A stretch of 64,000 nucleotides of DNA from Candidatus Limnocylindrales bacterium. GTDB taxonomy: Bacteria; Desulfobacterota; Binatia; UBA1149; CAITLU01. The stretch covers positions 1-64,000 of the forward strand of contig DATNBU010000044.1 in the NCBI GenBank assembly GCA_035571835.1, written 5' to 3'. Shown piece by piece: positions 9,463-18,004 of the stretch (position 1 is its first letter; every line of letters begins with the position of its first letter). Below the pieces are notes generated by a model that did not search any database, was not told the DNA's origin, and was given only the letters and a program-made list of their open reading frames with translations. The translations under genes were made by a program, and so were the position numbers.

Positions 9463-9702
9463 GTGCAGTTCGAGTTGTTGTGTTCACCGATCCTGGTGGA
9501 GCGAATCGCGATCGGCAGTCGGGTCCGTGACATACGAAGGTTGCGCCAGGTCTGGGGCCCGGGGCGGTGGCGTAAGCTGAAAGGACAGGCCCGTGTCCGG
9601 CTTCCCGACTCCACAGTTTTCTGGGCTGAGGTCCACTGGTATGAAGCAGACGGCATCGGACGCCGGGAAATGAAGATCAAGCAGCTGCTGTTCGAAGAAT
9701 GA
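9463..9702 (+). CDS. Small conserved-looking protein of unknown function, first gene of a coupled pair
   Basis: A 79-residue soluble, basic protein without signal peptide or membrane segment. It is rich in Arg (RRLRQVWGPGRWRKLKG) in the first half and ends with a strand-like HWYEADGIGRREMKIK segment. From memory it resembles short proteins that occur in diverse bacteria next to the partner gene that follows, but I cannot name a family. The GTG start at 9463 lacks a clear ribosome-binding site. Its stop codon overlaps the start of the next gene (ATGA), a strong sign that both are real and expressed together. Confidence 0.6.
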   Translation: MQFELLCSPILVERIAIGSRVRDIRRLRQVWGPGRWRKLKGQARVRLPDSTVFWAEVHWYEADGIGRREMKIKQLLFEE

Positions 9703-9932
9703 TGACACCCGCGAATCATACGCCCTGTTACGTCATGTGCATCGCGAATGGCGACTACCCGGCTTCGCTGGAGGTGCGCAAGGTCTATCGCTGTGTACCC
9801 GATGCAGAGGCGAACGAGCACGGGCTGTTCCGCGTCATAGATGATTCGGGTGAGGACTATCTTTACCCCGAGGATCTCTTCGAGCCGATCACCCTGTCGG
9901 CCGCTGCCGCAAAGCTCTTCGAGAAGCACTGA
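9699..9932 (+). CDS. Small acidic protein of unknown function, second gene of a coupled pair
   Basis: A 77-residue protein beginning near HTPCYVMCIANGDYPASLE, followed by VRKVYRCVPDAEAN and the block FRVIDDSGEDYLYPEDLFEPI. The pattern 'ASLE-x-x-KVY-x-x-x-PD...G-x-x-RVIDxSGEDYLYP' looks like a compact beta-rich fold and recalls widespread short hypothetical proteins of many bacteria. There is no signal peptide and no catalytic motif that I recognise. It overlaps the preceding gene by four bases. The pair could be a stand-alone accessory module; no toxin, nuclease or DNA-binding feature can be identified. Confidence 0.68.
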   Translation: MMTPANHTPCYVMCIANGDYPASLEVRKVYRCVPDAEANEHGLFRVIDDSGEDYLYPEDLFEPITLSAAAAKLFEKH

Positions 9933-10110
9933 AGACCTGCCGCCTGCGGGCGCGCGATGTGCAGCCGCAGCGTATCCGGGGATTCGAAGGCGGAAGTTCG
10001 CGGTGAGCGCTGGCATCAGGTCGTTCACCGTGAAAAGTCACGGTCTCGCGATGCTGGGGGGTCCGGCGAGTCGCGTCCGAAGCAAAAGAAATCCTCCGGG
10101 GGAAACTCAG

Positions 10111-10509
10111 TTGAAGCCCATACGAAACAGCATTCCGCTCGCGATCCTGGCCGCTCTCGCCTGCTCGTCCGTGCCGTGCCTGGCCGGAGAGCTCACCGCC
10201 GACTACGGCTTCCCCCAGATCCGGGAAGTCTGGAAGAACGAAGGTGACGCACCGGCAAAAATGGACCTCGAAGTCACGCCGAAAGGGAACGCCATCTGTA
10301 CGTTCACCGTACATCCGGGCGGATCGTCGCAGAAGTTCGACACCGATACCGGAGCGCCGCAGAAAGCGACGTTCACGGTCCCCGGCAAGGGCGGGATCGA
10401 AGTGCGTGCAGAGAAGGGCAGCCCCAAAGCCAAGCCGAAAGCCGGAACCGCCGAAGAGCCGACGAGATGCAGCTATTCGATCTCGGAAGCGCACGATCTC
10501 AGCAAGTAG
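10111..10509 (+). CDS. Secreted protein of unknown function
   Basis: A 132-residue protein with a clear signal peptide (LAILAALACSSVPCLAGE) and a mature domain that looks like a small beta-sandwich: KMDLEVTPKGNAICTFTVHP, then KATFTVPGKGGIEVRAEKG, then a Lys/Pro linker and a C-terminal CSYSI. Three mature-part cysteines could bridge. The TTG start at 10111 is chosen because GGGGGA stands seven bases upstream and the signal peptide begins immediately; the open frame extends much further 5' but without protein-like character. It is convergent with the reductase gene. No function is recognised. Confidence 0.65.
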   Translation: MKPIRNSIPLAILAALACSSVPCLAGELTADYGFPQIREVWKNEGDAPAKMDLEVTPKGNAICTFTVHPGGSSQKFDTDTGAPQKATFTVPGKGGIEVRAEKGSPKAKPKAGTAEEPTRCSYSISEAHDLSK

Positions 10510-10520
10510 CTTCGCGGGAT

Positions 10521-11609
10521 CTAGCGCAGCTCCCATCTCACGCCGCTCGGTCTCAGGGCGTCGAGGAACTCGACGGCGGGAAGCGCCTTGCCCGTCGTCA
10601 TCACGCCCGCGTCGCGTGCACGGCCGTCGGCAAGCCACATTGCGGTCTGCGTCGCAACGGCCGCGGAAGTTGCGTACACATCCTGCCCGCTCGCGACGAA
10701 CAGATGATTTCCCGTCGAAGACTGGCCCTGCACGAAGACTTTCCACGGGGAGGCTGCTCGTTCGGCATCCGGCGGGTCGCGGCGCAGCACGCCGGCCAGA
10801 GCCGCGATCCGGTCGATCCGCCTTTCGGTCAGGCGTTTACGCATCGCGGGCTGCGCACGAAGCACGAGCGCGACGACCTGCGCCTGCGTTTTCGAAAGCA
10901 GCGCATGCGTGCTCGCCGATTGCAGCGAAGCGATGTCGAGCGGCAGCAGCACGGAATCCCCGCCGGGAATCTCCACCGAATGGAATGTCTCGCGCTCGCC
11001 TGCGAACGTAACGTCGCGGGGGCGCGGTGCGGTTGGTAGCGGCACGAGCCGTCCGTCGCGGAATGAAGCCAGCTCTTCGCCGAGCATGGTGAGCGCGCTG
11101 CGCACGGTGCCCATGCTCGGACGGAAACTCTCCACGAAATAGCTCGAGCTTATGGCCACGAGCGGTCCGCAGCGCTCATGCAGGACCGCGCCGCCCAGAT
11201 ACCCGAACGACGATTCGAGTGCCGCGCCGGTAATCACGGTCGAGCCGGTGCTGACTGCCTTGCGATGCAGCTTTTCGTACACCTGCATCTGGAAAGTCTG
11301 CTCGCCGCTGGTGTCCACATAGTGGACTCCGAGATCGACGGCCGCAGCTGCCAGCGGCATTCCGAGACGTGAAAACGGTCCGACCGTTGTGATCACGCTC
11401 TTGATGCCGCCGAGCGCCGCGAGCAGCGCCGGCCGGTCGAGGGCGTCGGCCACGCGCACTCCGGGACGCGACGACAGCGACGCGGACAACCGCTCGAGAG
11501 CCGGGCGATCACGGCCCGCAATGACGAACGGTCGAGCGGTGTTCTCGAGCGCGCGGACTACGAGACGTCCGGTATGGCCGGTCGCACCAAAGACAAGGAT
11601 CGGTTCCAT
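10521..11609 (-). CDS. Saccharopine-dehydrogenase-like NAD(P)-binding oxidoreductase (trans-acting enoyl reductase type)
   Basis: A 362-residue protein starting directly with a Rossmann dinucleotide-binding segment (ILVFGATGHTGRLVVRALE). It continues through a second alpha/beta part with SVITTVGPFSRLGMPLAAAAVDLGVHYVDTSGE-like residues, typical of saccharopine dehydrogenase-related proteins and the trans-acting enoyl reductases of actinobacterial lipid synthesis. Its role is therefore likely NAD(P)H-dependent reduction of a lipid or amino-acid derivative. The ATG at 11609 puts the glycine-rich loop at the N-terminus as in the family; the frame is open further upstream without similarity. YqgE follows 52 bases upstream on the same strand. 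Confidence 0.8.
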   Translation of the reverse strand: MEPILVFGATGHTGRLVVRALENTARPFVIAGRDRPALERLSASLSSRPGVRVADALDRPALLAALGGIKSVITTVGPFSRLGMPLAAAAVDLGVHYVDTSGEQTFQMQVYEKLHRKAVSTGSTVITGAALESSFGYLGGAVLHERCGPLVAISSSYFVESFRPSMGTVRSALTMLGEELASFRDGRLVPLPTAPRPRDVTFAGERETFHSVEIPGGDSVLLPLDIASLQSASTHALLSKTQAQVVALVLRAQPAMRKRLTERRIDRIAALAGVLRRDPPDAERAASPWKVFVQGQSSTGNHLFVASGQDVYATSAAVATQTAMWLADGRARDAGVMTTGKALPAVEFLDALRPSGVRWELR

Positions 11610-11661
11610 CGTGGCAGCAGCACTGGCGTGCGCGCGGCGCGCCGCGCTGGACGGACCGGAG

Positions 11662-12222
11662 TTAGTGGATGCCGTGCGCCGGAGCCAGCGCCGCCGGCGA
11701 AATATGCATGCGCTTGAGTGCTTCTTCCCACATCCGCTCGGGCGGAGTGTCGAACAGGAAGTCCGCATCGACGTCGCTGTTGACCCACGTCGTCTCTGTC
11801 AGCTCGCGCTCGAGCTGCGCCGGGCCCCATCCCGAATAGCCGAGAAGGAAACGCACGCGCCGCGGCGGATGCTTGGCGAGCTCGCGCAGCGCGTCGGGCG
11901 CCGACGTGATGAAAAGACCTGGCAGGATCTCGCGCGTCCCCGGGCCGGCCAGTCCGTCGACTCTTTCGTGCAGGATCCATCCGGTTTCCGGCTGTACCGG
12001 ACCTCCGGACCACGCGACCTCGTCCGACGTTCCGTGCCAGTCGACGTCGATTGTTTTCAGCAGATCGCCGACCGGCGTCCGTGTCGGCCGGTTGATCACC
12101 AGGCCGAAGGAGCCTTCCGTGCGATGCTCGATCATCAGCACGACCGAGCGATCGAAATTTGGATCGCGAAGCTGAGGCATCGCGATGAGAAGTCCCGGGG
12201 CGACGTGCAGCTCTTCCACCAT
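11662..12222 (-). CDS. YqgE/AlgH family protein
   Basis: A 186-residue protein matching the normal length of the YqgE/AlgH family. It begins with the family N-terminus PGLLIAMPQLRDPNFDRSVV and shows GSFGLVINRPT, SGGPVQPETGWILH and RRVRFLLGYSGWGPAQLE, all hallmark blocks. AlgH affects alginate expression in Pseudomonas, but the biochemical role of the family is not settled. The ATG at 12222 gives the family-typical start; an earlier in-frame start at 12258 would add an unconserved dozen residues. The gene is divergent from the LLM oxidoreductase. Confidence 0.93.
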   Translation of the reverse strand: MVEELHVAPGLLIAMPQLRDPNFDRSVVLMIEHRTEGSFGLVINRPTRTPVGDLLKTIDVDWHGTSDEVAWSGGPVQPETGWILHERVDGLAGPGTREILPGLFITSAPDALRELAKHPPRRVRFLLGYSGWGPAQLERELTETTWVNSDVDADFLFDTPPERMWEEALKRMHISPAALAPAHGIH

Positions 12223-12351
12223 GGCTGAATCTGTACACACCAAGTGGTGCTCCGGCAAGAGCCGCTCTGGGCGAAACTGTTGCTTCCGCGGAGAGTGTGC
12301 GGATAGCTCCCGGTCCCGGCCGCACTACCCGGCCGACAGGCGGAGGTTCGC

Positions 12352-13326
12352 ATGGAATACGGTGTGCTCGTTCCTCAGGGGTGGCGGCTCGATCTGATGG
12401 GCGTCGACGGCGACGCCGCCAAGTGGAAGACGTGCGATCGCGTCATTCGTGGCCTCGATAAGGCAGGATGGAGCTCGCTGTGGGTCTACGACCACTTTCA
12501 CACGGTTCCGCGCAAGGAGATCGAGGCGACGTTCGAAGCGTGGACGCTGATGTCGCACATGGCTGCGGTGACGAGCCGCGCGCGCATCGGCCAGCTCGTC
12601 ACGTGCAACGAGTACCGGCACCCGGCCTATCTCGCCAAGATCGCCGCGTGTGTAGACGTGATGAGCGGCGGCCGCCTGGATTTCGGCATCGGCGCGGGCT
12701 GGTTCCAGGAAGAATTCGGCGCCTACGGCTATGACTTCCTGCCCATCGGCGACCGCCTGCGCCGTCTTCGCGAGTCGCTGGAGATCTTCTGCCGGATGTG
12801 GGGCGACGAGCCGATGGCGAGCTTCGAGGGCAAGCACTTCCAGCTGAAGGATGCCGTCTGCCAGCCGAAGCCGCTGCAGCGCCCGCATCCGCCGATCGTC
12901 ATCGGCGGCAAAGGCGAGAAGGTGCTGCTCCGCCTGGTCGCACGCTACGCCGACATCTGGAACTACAACGGCGGCCGCGCCGACTTCCCGCGCTATCGCG
13001 AGATCCTGAAGAACCACTGCCGCGAGGTCGGGCGCGATTTCGACGAAATCCGGATCACCGCGATGGCGGGCGGGATCTGTTACGAGAACGATGCCGAGAA
13101 GGCGGCGTTCTTCGAGAGCATCGCCGCACAGGGGCATCGCGAGGAGAATCTGCTCAACTTCGTCTCGTGCAAAGGTTCGCGCGACGAGTGCGCGGACTTC
13201 CTGCGCGAGTACGAGAAGCTCGGCGTCTCGGGCATCGTCTTCTACTTCAACGACATCGCGTCGTTCGGCAGCGGCCGCTCGCAGGCCGAGAGGTTCCAGG
13301 CCGAGGTGTTTCCGCTCGTCGGGTGA
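12352..13326 (+). CDS. LLM-class F420-dependent oxidoreductase
   Basis: A 324-residue luciferase-like TIM-barrel protein. Evidence includes the N-terminal EYGVLVPQGW strand, WSSLWVYDHFHTVP, SRARIGQLVTCNEYRHPA, RLDFGIGAGWFQEEF and PIVIGGKGEKVLLR, the standard order for F420-dependent members such as those found in actinobacteria and uncultured proteobacterial relatives. Flavin use instead of F420 cannot be excluded, since no F420-synthesis gene lies in the window. The ATG at 12352 has GGCGGAGG upstream. A DUF2237 gene follows on the same strand after 31 bases. Confidence 0.9.
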   Translation: MEYGVLVPQGWRLDLMGVDGDAAKWKTCDRVIRGLDKAGWSSLWVYDHFHTVPRKEIEATFEAWTLMSHMAAVTSRARIGQLVTCNEYRHPAYLAKIAACVDVMSGGRLDFGIGAGWFQEEFGAYGYDFLPIGDRLRRLRESLEIFCRMWGDEPMASFEGKHFQLKDAVCQPKPLQRPHPPIVIGGKGEKVLLRLVARYADIWNYNGGRADFPRYREILKNHCREVGRDFDEIRITAMAGGICYENDAEKAAFFESIAAQGHREENLLNFVSCKGSRDECADFLREYEKLGVSGIVFYFNDIASFGSGRSQAERFQAEVFPLVG

Positions 13327-13357
13327 TCCGGCGGCGCGCTTATGTCAGACAGCAGCC

Positions 13358-13723
13358 ATGCCGCGCAACGTTCTTGGTGAACCGCTCGCTACTTGTTCGA
13401 TGGACCCCGAAACCGGATTTTTCCGCGATGGATGCTGTCGTACGAGCGAGGAAGACGTTGGTCGTCACACGGTGTGCGTCGAGGTCAGCGCCGAGTTTCT
13501 GGAATTCTCGCGCTCGCGCGGAAACGACTTGTCGACGCCGCGGCCCGAATTCGGATTCCCGGGCCTCCAGCCCGGAGACCGCTGGTGTCTGTGCGCTCCG
13601 CGCTGGCAGGAAGCGCTCGAAGCCGGTGCCGCGCCGCACGTCATCCTGTCGGCCACCGACGAGAACGCTCTTGAAGATGTCGCGCTTGACGATCTGAAGC
13701 GGTTCGCCATCGATCTCTGCTAG
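13358..13723 (+). CDS. DUF2237 family protein
   Basis: A 121-residue soluble protein that matches DUF2237 almost along its whole length: NVLGEPLATCSMDPETGF, the FRDGCC motif, DVGRHTVCVEVSAEFLEFS, GNDLSTPRPEFGFPGL and GDRWCLCAPRW. The conserved cysteines are all present. The function of the family is unknown. The ATG at 13358 is chosen because the family begins at this methionine. It probably shares a transcript with the LLM oxidoreductase upstream, but there is no known functional link. Confidence 0.92.
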   Translation: MPRNVLGEPLATCSMDPETGFFRDGCCRTSEEDVGRHTVCVEVSAEFLEFSRSRGNDLSTPRPEFGFPGLQPGDRWCLCAPRWQEALEAGAAPHVILSATDENALEDVALDDLKRFAIDLC

Positions 13724-13865
13724 CGCTGAGCGCGGTCCGAAGGTTCGTTCTGCGCGTGTTCGTCTGCTGTCCTATCGACGGACATGGTTCGAAGTGACCG
13801 CTTGAACCTCTTATAAGCAGGCCGTGATAACGCGCATTGGCGAGTCCGCAATCGAGGGGGTGAAC

Positions 13866-15476
13866 ATGATGAACCGATGGCTGCGGAACGTGGTCGTGCT
13901 GTCGGCCGCGCTGCTCGGTCTGTTCACATGGAATTCCGGGGCCGACGCGGCGGGGATGCTCGAAGAGCCGCCCCAGTACGGCATCTACTACGATCGCTAC
14001 GAGCCGACGTTCTACACCGGATTCGCCCCGCGCATTCAGGATCCGCACCGGCTTCACCTCGAGATCGGCCGCGGCAACCAGCTGCGCGTGACGGCCGTTC
14101 TCGGCGACAACGAGCTGCAGAGCTACGCGAAGGACCTTCTCGCTCGCCAGAAGACGTACCGGACGCTGGTCGACAGCGGCCGCATCGTGCTGACCCAGAA
14201 CCGCGGGCTCGAGCAGTTCGAGAAGACCCTGAATGAGGCCGGCGTCGCCGACGCCATCGCGCACGAGGAGTGGCACCGCGACAAGACCATGCGCGAGCGC
14301 AACCTCGCGCTGATGGAGAAGCTCAATCCGGGGCGGGTATTCCACATTCACCTGGACAGCGAAGATCTGCTTCGCAGCTGGGCGGCCCGCCTCAAGCCCG
14401 AAGACAGCGTGAGGATGACCGACCAGCGGCGTGTCGAGCTACTGAACCTCATGCTGCCGACGCGGGTGCACGTGCTCGAAGTGACACCGGCAAACGCCGC
14501 CGCCCTCGAGCATCTCGTCAGGCTCTGCGCGGAGGCCAGGGGGACGGAGCCGCGAGGCGCGCGCGACGAATTCCGCGCTCTGCTCGGCCGCGTGTCCGAC
14601 GGCGTCTACCAGATGGACGACGACAAGGCGGAGTTCATCGAGTTCACCGCGGTCTATCCCGTCGGAACCCTGAACGACACGGTCCCCGTCAAGGGCAAGC
14701 GGATTCCGCTCTATCCGACCACGGGTCGCCGCGCGCTGGTGGTGCACCAGAGGACGCGCGTCGTCGATCATATCCCGGAAGATGCAATCTACAGTTACTC
14801 TCCGTGGCTCCCGTACATCCACATCGGCACGCGCATGCACGACGCACTGCATACGCTTTTCTGGCGAATGAACCCGCAGCAGACGTCGTTCCTCCCGGCC
14901 GCCTGGCGCAGCGCAAAGAACCCCGACGGCAAGCCCTACGAGTATCTCTGGCTGCTCTCGCGCGGTCCGATGTCGCACGGCTGCACGCACGTGAACGCGG
15001 GTCATCTCGCCGAGCTTCGCCAGATGCTGCCCGCCGACGAAGACAAGCTCGCGCAGGTGGATCTCTTCCTCGACAAGTCGGAGCTCTACGATGTCTTCGA
15101 CGTCAACGGCGACAAGGTGCCGGAAGTCATCGGCGTGAAATACTGGATCGCGTACTCACTGCAGAACAACAAGCCCGACGCGCTGCGCGCTCCGAACGAA
15201 CGCTGCGCGTACTACGACTGGCTCTACGCCGGAGATCTCAGTTGCCGCGAAGGCGGCGAATCGCGCTTCGCCGCGATTCGCGCCGGCGCTTTCGAAGGGC
15301 GCAAGTCGGTCGAAGGCCCGGAGTACCGTGACATCGCGTTGTGGGAAGCGCGTTACGAGCCGGAGAAGGTCCAGTTCTACCGTCTCGTCGACATTCCGTT
15401 CGCGCGCGAGCTTCGCAGGGTTGGCGCGGATCGCACGTTCCCCGGACTCGAGTCTGCAGCGCCGTCGCGGCGCTGA
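13866..15476 (+). CDS. Putative secreted L,D-transpeptidase (YkuD-like) with long unrecognised N-terminal region
   Basis: A 536-residue exported protein with a signal peptide (VVVLSAALLGLFTWNSGADA). The motif GPMSHGCTHVNAGH at 368-380 resembles the YkuD active-site consensus (S/T)HGCh(R/N), placing a candidate nucleophile at Cys373; upstream HIGTRMHDALHTLFWRMN and GKPYEYLWLLSRG would form the preceding strands and His. YkuD enzymes cross-link meso-diaminopimelate residues of peptidoglycan or attach lipoproteins. The roughly 230 residues before the catalytic part and more than 100 after it match nothing I know. The ATG at 13866 has GAGGGGG upstream. The fold call is moderate; peptidoglycan activity is inferred. 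Confidence 0.62.
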   Translation: MMNRWLRNVVVLSAALLGLFTWNSGADAAGMLEEPPQYGIYYDRYEPTFYTGFAPRIQDPHRLHLEIGRGNQLRVTAVLGDNELQSYAKDLLARQKTYRTLVDSGRIVLTQNRGLEQFEKTLNEAGVADAIAHEEWHRDKTMRERNLALMEKLNPGRVFHIHLDSEDLLRSWAARLKPEDSVRMTDQRRVELLNLMLPTRVHVLEVTPANAAALEHLVRLCAEARGTEPRGARDEFRALLGRVSDGVYQMDDDKAEFIEFTAVYPVGTLNDTVPVKGKRIPLYPTTGRRALVVHQRTRVVDHIPEDAIYSYSPWLPYIHIGTRMHDALHTLFWRMNPQQTSFLPAAWRSAKNPDGKPYEYLWLLSRGPMSHGCTHVNAGHLAELRQMLPADEDKLAQVDLFLDKSELYDVFDVNGDKVPEVIGVKYWIAYSLQNNKPDALRAPNERCAYYDWLYAGDLSCREGGESRFAAIRAGAFEGRKSVEGPEYRDIALWEARYEPEKVQFYRLVDIPFARELRRVGADRTFPGLESAAPSRR

Positions 15477-15575
15477 GTGCCGGGGCGGCGGAGGCGAGGC
15501 ACATGTGCATTTCGTCGCCACTCTGCGGCGGAACGGGCGTGCGATTACCACGTCGAGTGTCGTCGATACGGACAA

Positions 15576-16400
15576 CTATCGGGCGCAGCGAAACCCGATG
15601 AGCCCTGATGCGAAGGATGGCAGTCTTCCGCCAGAGACCGCGAGCGGTCCGGCTTTTGTCGCAGAGACCAGCGAGCCCCCGCGCGTGAGCGCACCGGGGC
15701 CGACGCCGAGCGTACTCGCGCCGACGAGGCACATCGCATCGTCGCTGAAGCTGGCCCAGTCCGCGCACGCCGTAGAGCGTGGTACCCAGTCCGCAACCCA
15801 CTCGTCGAGATTGCCGACCATGTCGAAGGCTCCGCGTGAGGATACGCAGTTGCTGCGTGTACCGGTGGAGACCAGACCGGGGCCGGCCGCCGACGTGTTG
15901 CAATCGGTCGTTCCGTCGTCCGGTCCAGCGTCCGGCGTACCGTTCGCGCCCACCTGCCACTCTGCACTCGTCGGTAAACGCTTCGCGGAATTGGCGCACG
16001 CCTCCTGTGCCTGGAACCAGCTGATGTGCGCCGAGGGCAGCTCCGACGGCAGGCTCACGGCGTAGATGTCATTGGCGCAGCTCTGGCCGTCTTTCGTGCA
16101 TGGGGCGTAGTCTTCGCCCGCCGTGCCCAACTGCACGGCACCGCCGCTCGTCAGCTCGGCGTGCGTAGCTTTGCCAAGTCGGATGTCGCTTACCAGGATC
16201 GCGTTCGTGGTGGTCGGATCCGGCACGCGCCAGACGCTCTCCTCGTATTTGTCCAGGCATATCGTGCCCGCCGGCACGGCGTCTGCGCTGCATCTCCTGA
16301 CGGGTAGTCTTGGAAAGCCTGCCGCTGCGGTACTTGCCGCACCAATCACCTGAGCGATCACAAGAAAGATTTTCACTCTGCTCTGATTCATCATCGTCAT
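15576..16400 (-). CDS. Secreted SUMF1/FGE-fold protein (formylglycine-generating-enzyme-like domain)
   Basis: About 275 residues with a signal peptide followed by an FGE-sulfatase (SUMF1) domain: ICLDKYEESVWRV near the start, ISWFQAQEACANSAKRLPTSAEW in the middle, GAFDMVGNLDEWVADW, RGGSLVSA and the terminal IGFRCAR. True formylglycine-generating enzymes carry a cysteine pair in the RGGSW-x-C region; here that stretch has no cysteine, so sulfatase maturation is unlikely. The fold is also used as a C-type-lectin-like surface or binding domain, which suits export. Several ATGs compete at 16400, 16394 and 16391 behind a GGAAAGG site. Confidence 0.78.
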   Translation of the reverse strand: MTMMNQSRVKIFLVIAQVIGAASTAAAGFPRLPVRRCSADAVPAGTICLDKYEESVWRVPDPTTTNAILVSDIRLGKATHAELTSGGAVQLGTAGEDYAPCTKDGQSCANDIYAVSLPSELPSAHISWFQAQEACANSAKRLPTSAEWQVGANGTPDAGPDDGTTDCNTSAAGPGLVSTGTRSNCVSSRGAFDMVGNLDEWVADWVPRSTACADWASFSDDAMCLVGASTLGVGPGALTRGGSLVSATKAGPLAVSGGRLPSFASGLIGFRCAR

Positions 16401-16531
16401 CGTCCTTTCCAATCGATCGTCGTTACTCCGCGAGATGCTTCCTCGAGACGCGTTCCGTCTCGCGGAAGCGCCGGAGGTGGGCCGGCGCCATCGGCCAAAC
16501 CCACTCCCGGCGTCCGCCCCGTCGCAGCGCG

Positions 16532-17560
16532 CTATCGCAATGTTCGCGACCGCCCCTGCTCACAGAATCCCTTGAACGTTTGCTGGAGCGCTTTCACACT
16601 CGAGAATCCCATCGCGCGCGCAGCCGCTTCAAGGCTGCCGAACTGCTCGGTCAGCGCGAGGACGCTCCTGCCGTGACAGTTTGCGGTACCCGGGAGTCCA
16701 GCTTCCGGAACGGTATCGCCCGCCAGCGAAACGGCCATGTTGAACGTCCGCAGGGGAACGTCGCCAATGATGTCCGTACCGATTCGCAGCCAGTCCGGCT
16801 TCAACGCGGAGTTGCGGATCCACGCCTGCAGGTCGCCCACGAACGGCGTCCCGGGGGGCACGAGCGGCTTTGGTGTCGACAGGAAGAGGAACTGGCCGGC
16901 GGCGACCTCGACCTCCGGGCGGAAGAAATAGTGGTCCGCCGGCAAGACGACCGGAGGCGTGAAGGTGATCGTGATCCGAACCTCTTCACCGCGCGCTGCT
17001 CCGTCGCCATGAGTCAGGTTCGCGGGCGCCGGGTTGACGCCGTCGGAGACCGAGTTCAGTGCCTGGAAGCTCGCGTTCAGAACTTCGGCACGGAAAGAGA
17101 GTGTTCCTCTCTCGCCGTCGCGTGTCGCGCTGCCGATCTCGACGTCCGCCGGCGAATTGGCCCGCGAGGGGACCCTCACGACGGGGAGCACGACCGAGTC
17201 GTTCGGGAAAACGTGGTAGAACTCGACCTCGACGTTGTCGATATCCGTCAGGGCAGTTCCCGTCGGAACCAATCCTTCGATCGTCGCCTGGGCGATCGTA
17301 GTAGTCTCGGTCAGGATGAAGTCATCGGCGGTCTCGGTCTCAAGGTTTCCTTTGCCGACAGGCTGCGACAGCGTTCCGAGCAGTCCGTCGGGCGTACCGG
17401 TGCTGAAGAAATACGGATCGGCTGATGCAGCCCTCGCCAGCGACAGCGAAGCGATCATCGTGGCAACTGCCACACCGACACGCAGGCGTGCCGGTACGAC
17501 CGCGGGCGTCACGCCGTCACAGATTCTCCGAAGTTTCATGGTCGTGTGTGATTGAATCAT
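16532..17560 (-). CDS. Secreted protein of unknown function
   Basis: A 342-residue protein with a long positively charged N-terminus and a signal-peptide core (VGVAVATMIASLSLARAASA). The mature part looks like repeated beta-strands: ETADDFILTETTTIAQATIEG, NVEVEFYHVFPNDSVV, EEVRITITFTPPVVLPADHYFF. This recalls exported beta-sandwich proteins that carry PEP-CTERM or similar tails in other bacteria, but the C-terminus here (ALQQTFKGFCEQGRSRTLR) has no sorting signal; its FGSLEAAARAMGFSSVKALQ segment is helical. The ATG at 17560 follows AGGAGACC at good spacing. It lies 131 bases upstream of the SUMF1-fold gene on the same strand. Confidence 0.65.
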   Translation of the reverse strand: MIQSHTTMKLRRICDGVTPAVVPARLRVGVAVATMIASLSLARAASADPYFFSTGTPDGLLGTLSQPVGKGNLETETADDFILTETTTIAQATIEGLVPTGTALTDIDNVEVEFYHVFPNDSVVLPVVRVPSRANSPADVEIGSATRDGERGTLSFRAEVLNASFQALNSVSDGVNPAPANLTHGDGAARGEEVRITITFTPPVVLPADHYFFRPEVEVAAGQFLFLSTPKPLVPPGTPFVGDLQAWIRNSALKPDWLRIGTDIIGDVPLRTFNMAVSLAGDTVPEAGLPGTANCHGRSVLALTEQFGSLEAAARAMGFSSVKALQQTFKGFCEQGRSRTLR

Positions 17561-18004
17561 GACGGTCTCCTTCTGATTGAGTTGGGTTGGAGCTTGCACG
17601 GAACCGCAAACAGCAGGGTGCGGTCCGGTCGTGGCCGCGAGGTTTTGGATCCCGCGGCGGGTCCATTCGAGAAGGCAAGAAGCAGGGCGCGGTGTGCGGC
17701 CTGATTCTGCGGTGCGCTGCATTTCCTCATTCCATCCTCCGTCCGCATTCGATGTTGCGACTATCGGGAACTACGAATGGATGGTTGGAAGGTTTCGCTC
17801 ATCTCGACGATGAGGCGCGCGATGTGCAGAGGCGCCGCGTCCATCGTTCGAGCAAGATTGAAGGGTTGCGAGCTGCGGTGTGGCGCCGCTCAATGAGCAC
17901 CGCGAGCTTGCACGTCAAGAGAACGCGCACAGCGCGGCCGTGTCGCCATTGGAGTAGCGCTCCATGGCCGCGTCCGAACTGTCAGCGGCCGGGTCGTGAA
18001 GAGC
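17561..18004. other. 444-bp intergenic region without a recognisable gene
   Basis: This stretch separates the start of the minus-strand secreted-protein gene from the end of the minus-strand haem operon. I see no open frame with protein-like content, no terminator hairpin with a T-run and no RNA gene. It should contain the promoter of the secreted-protein gene. A short inverted repeat (CTCATC/GATGAG) lies near 17798-17814, too small to interpret. Confidence 0.5.
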
